Source of the DNA: Panacagrimonas sp052387695
GTDB lineage: Bacteria; Pseudomonadota; Gammaproteobacteria; Nevskiales; Nevskiaceae
NCBI GenBank assembly: GCA_052387695.1
Contig: JBQTIX010000157.1
Location: forward strand, 1 to 15,586
DNA: 15,586 bases
Direction of reading: 5' to 3'
Shown: positions 10,796 through 15,586 of the stretch, one piece after another
Layout: every line of letters starts with the position of its first letter
Numbering within the stretch: the first letter of the stretch is position 1
Translations under genes and position numbers: made by a program
The notes under the pieces: generated by a model
Seen by the model: the letters and a program-made list of their open reading frames with translations, nothing else
Databases searched by the model: none
What the model was told of the DNA's origin: nothing

Positions 10796-12262
10796 TTACG
10801 GACTCTGCTGCTGCCACTCGTACTCTTCGAAATCAGGCGCGTGCATCTCGTCCAGAAATCGCTCCAGGGTCCAGGGATACACCACCGGATGCCCGTGGCG
10901 ATCCAGGTACCAGCTCCTGCAACCGCTGACCCAGACGGTGTTCTTCATCGCTTCGCGAACGGCCTGGTTGAACACCCGGCAGGAGGTGGCCCTGGGGGCG
11001 ACCGTCGCATGGCCGAGCGCCAGCCGTTCCATCAGTTGCAGCACGTAGGCGATCTGCTTCTCCGCCACCATCACCAGCGAGAAATTCCCGATCGGGCTGT
11101 TGGGCCCGAGCAGCATGAAGAAGTTGGGAAATCCCGGCAGGGCCACGCCGCGGTGCGCCACCGTGGAGTCGGCCCAGAGCTGTTCCAGGCTCAGGTTATC
11201 GGCGCCGATGATCTCGATCGGCCGCATGTAGCGCGTGACATCGAAGCCGGTGGCGTAGATCAGCGCGTCCATTTCGTGCAGCACGCCGTCCTGCGTGCGC
11301 AGCCCCCGTGCTTCGATGTGCCCGATACGCTCGGTGACCAGGTGCGCGGTCGGTTTCTGGATGGCGGAATAAAAATGCTCCGACATCACCAGACGCTTGC
11401 AGGCGACCTGGTAGTCCGGCGTGAGACGCGCGCGCAGGGCCGGGTCGCGCACCTGCGATTCGAGGTTCTCGCGGCACGCGCGGGTGATCTTCTGTAACTG
11501 CACCCGGTCACCCACCACGGCCCGCGCAATGGTTTTGCGGATGCGCTCGTGCCAGCCGTGGTAGGCCGCGACGAGCAGACCGGGGTCGGCGCGATAGGCG
11601 GCTTTCTGTTCCGGCGTGAACTCGGTGTTCTCGATCGGCAGAATCCATTGCGGCGTGCGCTGGAACAGCCGCAACTCGCGCACCTGGTCGATGATCGCCG
11701 GCACCAGTTGAACGGCCGTTGACCCGGTGCCGATGACGCCGACCCGTCGATCGGACAGGTCCACTCCGTGATCCCAGCGCGCGGTGTGAAACGCGGGGCC
11801 GGCGAAATCGCCGAATCCCCGGATATCGGGATACGCCGGGTCGCGCAGCACCCCGGTGGCCGCGATCAGCACATCGGCCTCCACCTGCTCTCCATCGCGG
11901 AATCCCAATTGCCAGGCCCCGTTCTTCCACTCGGCCCGGCGCAATTCCCGGCCGAAGCCAATGCACCCCATCAGGCCGTATCGGGCAGCGGTCCGTTCGA
12001 GGTACCGTCGTATTTCCGGGCCGGAGGGATACGTCCGGCTCCATTCCGGGTTCAGTTCGAACGAGTAGCAGTAGTGCTGTGAGGGGACGTCGCAGTTCAG
12101 ACCGGGATAGCAGTTGTCGCGCCAGGTGCCGCCGACCCGGTCGGCCTTCTCGAAAATGCGAACGTCCGCGTAACCCGCTTCCCGCAGCTTGATGCCGCAC
12201 AGCAGGCCGGACATGCCGGCGCCGATCACGGCGACTCTCAGCCTGCTGCGGTTGGCCGTCAT
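10796..12262 (-). CDS. Flavin-containing monooxygenase, Baeyer-Villiger type
   Basis: This 488-residue FAD- and NADPH-dependent oxygenase has the FAD-binding GAGMSG at 14-19 followed by an acidic strand end (FEKADRVGGTW). The type I Baeyer-Villiger fingerprint FxGxxxHxxxW[P/D] is met by F153, G155, H159, W163 and D164. The NADPH-site GTGSTA is at 178-183, QRTPQW at 201-206, ATGFD at 337-341 and the C-terminal CRSWYLDRHG at 448-457. Type I enzymes insert one oxygen next to a ketone to give an ester or lactone; that reaction is inferred here and the substrate is unknown. At 488 residues it is shorter than cyclohexanone-type enzymes. It lies 27 bases after the alcohol dehydrogenase on the same strand, whose ketone product it could take. 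No Shine-Dalgarno sequence is evident before ATG 12262. Confidence 0.92.
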   Translation of the reverse strand: MTANRSRLRVAVIGAGMSGLLCGIKLREAGYADVRIFEKADRVGGTWRDNCYPGLNCDVPSQHYCYSFELNPEWSRTYPSGPEIRRYLERTAARYGLMGCIGFGRELRRAEWKNGAWQLGFRDGEQVEADVLIAATGVLRDPAYPDIRGFGDFAGPAFHTARWDHGVDLSDRRVGVIGTGSTAVQLVPAIIDQVRELRLFQRTPQWILPIENTEFTPEQKAAYRADPGLLVAAYHGWHERIRKTIARAVVGDRVQLQKITRACRENLESQVRDPALRARLTPDYQVACKRLVMSEHFYSAIQKPTAHLVTERIGHIEARGLRTQDGVLHEMDALIYATGFDVTRYMRPIEIIGADNLSLEQLWADSTVAHRGVALPGFPNFFMLLGPNSPIGNFSLVMVAEKQIAYVLQLMERLALGHATVAPRATSCRVFNQAVREAMKNTVWVSGCRSWYLDRHGHPVVYPWTLERFLDEMHAPDFEEYEWQQQSP

Positions 12263-12289
12263 CGAGTGCGGTGGAAAGTCTCTAAACCT

Positions 12290-13384
12290 TCAGCCCATCG
12301 TGATCACGGCGCGCGCTCCGCCACCCTGCGCCATGAGTTCGAACGCTTCGTTGACCCGCGCAAGTGGAATGCGATGCGTCACCATCTCGTCGAGCTTCAG
12401 TTCACCGCGCTTGTAAAGGTCCACAAGTTTCGGCACATCGCGGCGCGGAACGCTCGATCCGTACATGGAGCCCATCAGGGTCTTGTGCTGGATCATGCCG
12501 CTGGCGCGCAGGGTGATCTCCTCGCTCGCGCCCGGCACGCCGACCACCACCGCAATGCCCGAGGGACGGATCATGCCGAAGGCTTGCGAAATCGTATCGA
12601 CTCTTCCGATCGCCTCGAAGGCGTAGTGCACGCCGCCGGGCACCATCCGGCGCACGGTCTTGACGATGTCTCCTGCCGTTGGGTCGGCGGTGTGCGTCGC
12701 ACCCAGGCTCATGGCCAGTTCGCGCCTTGACGCGACAGGATCGACGGCAATGATGAGCCGCGCGCCAGCGATGCGCGCGCCTTGAATGATTGCGAGCCCG
12801 ACCCCGCCGCAGCCGAGTACCGCGACTGTCGATCCCGGTTTGACCTGTGCGGTATTGAGCGCCGCGCCGACACCGGTCATGACGCCGCAGCCGATCACGC
12901 ACACCGTGTCCAGCGGAGCCGACGCGTCGATCTTGACGAGCGCGCCCGCCGGTACGATGGCCTTCTCCGCAAAGCCGCCGATGCCGCACATCGCGTAGAC
13001 CGCTTCACTGCCGCGCTGCAGGCGCGTGCTGCCGTCGAGCATCGTGGCGTTGACGATCATCGGCGCCGAGGCCGCGCACAGGAACGGCTTTTCCTCCCGG
13101 CAGAACTCACAGAGTCCGCAGGACGGGGTGAGCACCGCGATCACGTGATCCCCCGGGGCAAGCCCGTCCACGCCCGGTCCGACCGCCTCGACGATGCCGC
13201 CGACTTCATGGCCCGGGACCAGAGGCACCGGTGCGCGCAGGACGCCGCGCATGCACGACCAGTCGCTGTGGCACACGCCGCAGGCGACAACCCGGATCAG
13301 GGCTTCGCCCTGCAGCGGCGGTCCGATATCGATGTCCTGGACGCTCAGCGCTCCGCCGATCACATCAAGCACCGCAGCTCTCAT
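12290..13384 (-). CDS. Zinc-dependent alcohol dehydrogenase (MDR family)
   Basis: This 364-residue medium-chain dehydrogenase should interconvert an alcohol and a ketone or aldehyde using NAD(P). Catalytic zinc ligands are C38 in GVCHSD, H59 with E60 in GHE, and C166 in GCGVMTG. The structural zinc loop is complete, with C89, C92, C95 and C103 in the CxxCxxCx7C pattern. The Rossmann motif GCGGVG is at 191-196, and an aspartate at 215 favours NAD over NADP. The sequence is closest to the class III/NDMA-dependent-like branch (GVGAALNTAQV). It is followed after 27 bases by the Baeyer-Villiger-type enzyme and then the CoA ligase, so it probably feeds that route. A GAGG about 11 bases upstream of ATG 13384 is a weak ribosome site. 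Confidence 0.94.
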   Translation of the reverse strand: MRAAVLDVIGGALSVQDIDIGPPLQGEALIRVVACGVCHSDWSCMRGVLRAPVPLVPGHEVGGIVEAVGPGVDGLAPGDHVIAVLTPSCGLCEFCREEKPFLCAASAPMIVNATMLDGSTRLQRGSEAVYAMCGIGGFAEKAIVPAGALVKIDASAPLDTVCVIGCGVMTGVGAALNTAQVKPGSTVAVLGCGGVGLAIIQGARIAGARLIIAVDPVASRRELAMSLGATHTADPTAGDIVKTVRRMVPGGVHYAFEAIGRVDTISQAFGMIRPSGIAVVVGVPGASEEITLRASGMIQHKTLMGSMYGSSVPRRDVPKLVDLYKRGELKLDEMVTHRIPLARVNEAFELMAQGGGARAVITMG

Positions 13385-13494
13385 GATTTTTTCGCCTCGA
13401 TGATTGAGTAACCGCGTTTCGCGACGTCGGCCCGTCGGGAATCTAGCGGGATGGGGATCGGGGGTCCACGCCCGCGTGTACCGGTTGCAGAAAC

Positions 13495-13998
13495 TCAGAA
13501 GCGCAGCGGCGCGTCCTCGAAGTAGTACACGCGCAGGTGCGCGCCGCTCGGCGTGCGTCCGATGAAGCTCATCTGCGTGGCCGCCCAGCGCGCCTGCCGT
13601 GTCACCGGACTGGTCTGCAGGACAGCGGCTTCCACCTCCATGATCACGCCCAGGGCTTTCTGATCCTCGGGCAGGCGCTGGTTGTAGGACTCCAGGTATT
13701 TCCGGGCGGCGAGCGTCAGTTCACGTGCAAGATTCTGCCGTCGCGCCGGCCCGGCGACATAGGCGCGGAAATGAAACATGCGGTGTTCGATACGCGGATG
13801 CACGGCGTTGTAGGCGGTGCAGACGCCGACGATAGCGCCGCGATCATCGCGGGCGACCAGGAGCACCTGCGCGGCGCGTTCCACCACGTTCGTGTCCGGT
13901 CGGAGCGCGTTCTCAGCCGTCCAGAACCGGACCACGTCCTGTCGCAGTGCGGCGGAGTCGGCTTCCCAGAGATTGGTCAAGGTGTAGGGGGTGTCCAT
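13495..13998 (-). CDS. Possible GNAT-type acetyltransferase
   Basis: This is a 167-residue protein without a signal peptide or membrane helix. Residues 46-62 (LLVARDDRGAIVGVCTA) look like the central beta-hairpin of GNAT acetyltransferases. Residues 78-103 (RAYV, then ARRQNLARELTLAARKYLE) look like motif A, the acetyl-CoA pyrophosphate-binding strand and helix, although the usual QxxGxG/A is degenerate (RRQNLA). The assignment to GNAT is therefore tentative and no substrate can be named. ATG 13998 is chosen because the sequence after it reads as a normal N-terminus; the frame stays open to 14046. It is the first gene of the leftward run and lies 110 bases before the alcohol dehydrogenase, so it may share its transcript. 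Confidence 0.6.
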   Translation of the reverse strand: MDTPYTLTNLWEADSAALRQDVVRFWTAENALRPDTNVVERAAQVLLVARDDRGAIVGVCTAYNAVHPRIEHRMFHFRAYVAGPARRQNLARELTLAARKYLESYNQRLPEDQKALGVIMEVEAAVLQTSPVTRQARWAATQMSFIGRTPSGAHLRVYYFEDAPLRF

Positions 13999-14250
13999 TG
14001 GGTTCTCGCTTTTCGGAAGGTCGCTTGCCAGCCCTGATCGTCGCACAGGCTGCAGCCCGTGCCGAGCGTCTGCCTGCCCCTGCGTGGCGACCTGCGAGGG
14101 ATCGATGCGATCGGCGGTGCGACAGGGTTCGCACCCGATGTCCGGCGCCTGCGCTTGTTGTAGATTTCAAGCCGCAGCCAGCCGGCAGGAGTCGGGCCGT
14201 TGGACGACAGAGAACCAGGCCAAATAAAACCAGGCTACAAGGAGATCGCG
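13999..14250. promoter_or_regulatory. Divergent intergenic region
   Basis: These 252 bases separate the leftward acetyltransferase-like gene from the rightward luciferase-like gene and must hold the start signals for both. A small imperfect dyad, CTTG (14154-14157) and CAAG (14168-14171), brackets TAGATT, which could be a weak -10 for the rightward gene. I see no strong -35 match and no gene for a regulator nearby. Confidence 0.35.
14239..14244 (+). promoter_or_regulatory. Ribosome binding site of the luciferase-like gene
   Basis: AAGGAG ends six bases before ATG 14251. It decides this start over an in-frame TTG at 14200, whose extra residues (DDREPGQIKPGYKEIA) do not fit the family's first beta-strand. 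Confidence 0.8.
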
Positions 14251-15342
14251 ATGGATATCGGCGTACTGGGCGTTTTTCAGAACTGGCATCGAGACCTGAG
14301 CGACGAGCAGATGTTCATGGAGGAACTCAAGGTCCTCGAACGCTGCGAGGAGTTGGGCTTCGATTCCGTGTGGATGGCCGAGCATCACTTCGACGATTAC
14401 TCGATGTGCCCGGACAACATGCAGGCGCTGTCGTTCCTCGCCGGCCGCACCAAGCGCATCAAGCTCGCCACCGGCGCCGTGATCCTGCCCTGGAACAATC
14501 CGCTGCGCGTGGTCGAGAAGATGACCATGCTCGATCACCTGTCGGGCGGCCGCATGATGTTCGGCATGGGCCGCGGGCTGGCGAAGATGGAATACGCCGG
14601 TTTCGGCATCGACATGAACGAGGCACGCGAGCGCTTCGACGAGGCCGCGCCGATGATCATCGGGGGTCTGGAAACCGGCTTCGTCGAGGGCAAGGGCAGG
14701 TTCTATCCGCAACCTCGCGTCGAGGTGCGGCCCAAGCCCAGCCGCGGGATTCGCGACCGGCTGTATTGCGTGGCGATGTCGCCTGACTCGGTGGACGTGG
14801 CGGCCAGGCTTGGCGCGACCATGACCTCGTTCATCCAATACGACATCTCCAAGCATGCGCCGGAAATTCTGCGCTACAAGAAACTGTTCCGGGAGTTCCA
14901 CGGGCGCGAGGCGCCGCCGCCGGTGCTGACCGACTTTCTGTATTGCGATACGGACACGGCGGAGGCCGAGCGCGTGGCCGACGAGTACATCGCGCAGTAT
15001 TTTCTATCCGTGGTGAAGCACTACGAATTTTCCGGCACCCACTTCGACAACACCAAGGGCTACAAGTCGTATGGAGAAGGCGCGGCGCTGATCCGGCAGT
15101 TCGGGATGGAGGCTGCGGCAAAGGCGTACCGCAACGCCCAGAGCTGGGGCACGCCTGACAAAATCCTGGCCAATTATGCGCGCTGGAAAGACCTGATCGG
15201 CGAGTTCTCGCTCAACACGGTGTTCAGCTATGCGGGCATGCCGTTCGATCAGGTCGAGCGCAGTCAGCGGCTGTTCGCGACCGAGGTCATGCCGCGCCTG
15301 CGCGAGCAGATGGATCGGCCGGTCGCGGCGATGGCGGCCTAG
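14251..15342 (+). CDS. Luciferase-like (LLM class) flavin-dependent monooxygenase
   Basis: This 363-residue TIM-barrel enzyme of the bacterial luciferase family uses reduced flavin (FMNH2 or F420H2) and oxygen. Family marks are the first strand MDIGVLGVFQ, the WMAEHHF segment at 41-47, the NNPLRVVEKMTMLDHLSGGR helix region at 82-101 followed by FGMGRG, and SWGTPDKI at 298-305. The family includes alkanal monooxygenases and two-component type II Baeyer-Villiger enzymes. A partner flavin reductase would be needed and none is in view. The gene is divergent from the alcohol dehydrogenase operon. Its last codon GCC is followed by TAG, formed by TA plus the first G of the inserted palindromic element. 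Without the element the frame runs 19 residues further (382 in total), so the C-terminus is probably clipped, away from the barrel core. Confidence 0.9.
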   Translation: MDIGVLGVFQNWHRDLSDEQMFMEELKVLERCEELGFDSVWMAEHHFDDYSMCPDNMQALSFLAGRTKRIKLATGAVILPWNNPLRVVEKMTMLDHLSGGRMMFGMGRGLAKMEYAGFGIDMNEARERFDEAAPMIIGGLETGFVEGKGRFYPQPRVEVRPKPSRGIRDRLYCVAMSPDSVDVAARLGATMTSFIQYDISKHAPEILRYKKLFREFHGREAPPPVLTDFLYCDTDTAEAERVADEYIAQYFLSVVKHYEFSGTHFDNTKGYKSYGEGAALIRQFGMEAAAKAYRNAQSWGTPDKILANYARWKDLIGEFSLNTVFSYAGMPFDQVERSQRLFATEVMPRLREQMDRPVAAMAA

Positions 15343-15503
15343 GAGCCTGGGCGGTAGAAGCCGTGCAAGCGAGGCCAAGCCATTTCGTTACAGATTTTTC
15401 GCTCTGTTGAGTCGAATTGTGGTTCTATTCAACGAAACGGAGCGTAAAATATGGCCGATATGGCGCAGCCGCAGCGCACGAGTTTCTACCGCCCAGGCTC
15501 CTA
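15340..15503. mobile_element. MITE-like palindromic element with TA at both ends
   Basis: The 20 bases at 15340-15359 are the exact reverse complement of 15484-15503. Outside the flanking TA pairs the element is 160 bp (15342-15501) with 18-bp perfect terminal repeats beginning GGAGCCTGGGC. Weaker pairing continues inward: CGTGC at 15362-15366 with GCACG at 15476-15480, GCCAT at 15379-15383 with ATGGC at 15460-15464, and CGCTC at 15400-15404 with GAGCG at 15440-15444. The whole is thus an imperfect palindrome centred near 15421. TA duplication is known for IS630/Tc1-mariner elements and for Correia-type MITEs of similar size. It encodes no transposase. TA is self-complementary, so target duplication and repeat end cannot be told apart from one copy. 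Confidence 0.7.
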
Positions 15504-15561
15504 TCAGCCGTCATTGGAACGAGTGGAAAATCAGACGGGTTGCGAGGCCGTGCCGGCATGA
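15451..15561 (+). CDS. Possible 36-residue ORF starting inside the element
   Basis: GGAG at 15439-15442 lies eight bases before ATG 15451, within the right half of the palindromic element. The frame encodes 17 residues from element sequence, then the 19 residues that would have been the tail of the luciferase-like protein (YQPSLERVENQTGCEAVPA), and stops at TGA 15559-15561. That stop overlaps the ATG of the next frame as ATGA. I see no homology to a known peptide. It may serve only to restart translation and keep coupling to the downstream gene, or may not be translated. Confidence 0.35.
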   Translation: MADMAQPQRTSFYRPGSYQPSLERVENQTGCEAVPA

Positions 15562-15586
15562 CCGCGCGGCGCGATCAGGCCAGGAA
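15558..15586 (+). CDS. Start of a downstream gene, cut by the window edge
   Basis: ATG at 15558 overlaps the preceding TGA as ATGA and opens a frame beginning MTARRDQAR that runs off the window. Only nine codons are visible, so no function can be given. The ATGA overlap in the same direction suggests it was translationally coupled to the luciferase-like gene before the element inserted. Confidence 0.35.

Overview
The window is GC-rich DNA with ordinary bacterial codon use. Full-length HrpA, a short PyrF and a YhhQ-type transporter together suggest a proteobacterium, most likely a gammaproteobacterium. The redox gene cluster on the right resembles those of environmental lipid, terpene or steroid degraders. 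The taxonomic call is inference; no rRNA or other decisive marker is present.

Left (1-5776): an inverted pair of short extragenic palindromic repeats precedes a rightward run of hrpA (DEAH-box RNA helicase), pyrF (orotidine 5'-phosphate decarboxylase) and an EamA/DMT exporter. pyrF and the exporter overlap by four bases. This part looks like ordinary core genome.

Middle (5777-8326): a gene-poor stretch of about 880 bases contains an AT-rich island, a good extended -10 promoter and a perfect short palindrome. It leads to a secreted right-handed beta-helix protein with a clear signal peptide. This gene has no functional link to its neighbours and looks accessory.

Right (8361-15342): five leftward genes in the order acetyltransferase-like protein, zinc alcohol dehydrogenase, Baeyer-Villiger-type flavin monooxygenase, acyl-CoA ligase and queuosine-precursor transporter. 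A luciferase-like flavin monooxygenase is divergent from them. The dehydrogenase, monooxygenase and ligase make a plausible route: secondary alcohol to ketone, ketone to ester or lactone, then CoA activation of the acid after hydrolysis. No esterase or lactonase is in view, so the route is incomplete here and the substrate is unknown.

Right edge (15340-15586): the most interesting feature is a 160-bp imperfect palindrome with perfect terminal inverted repeats, flanked on both sides by TA. It looks like a small non-autonomous transposable element (MITE). Its first base completes the stop codon of the luciferase-like gene. Removing the element plus one TA (162 bp, 54 codons) restores an open frame that runs 19 residues further and ends in an ATGA overlap with the next gene. 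The element also supplies a ribosome binding site and an ATG in that same frame.
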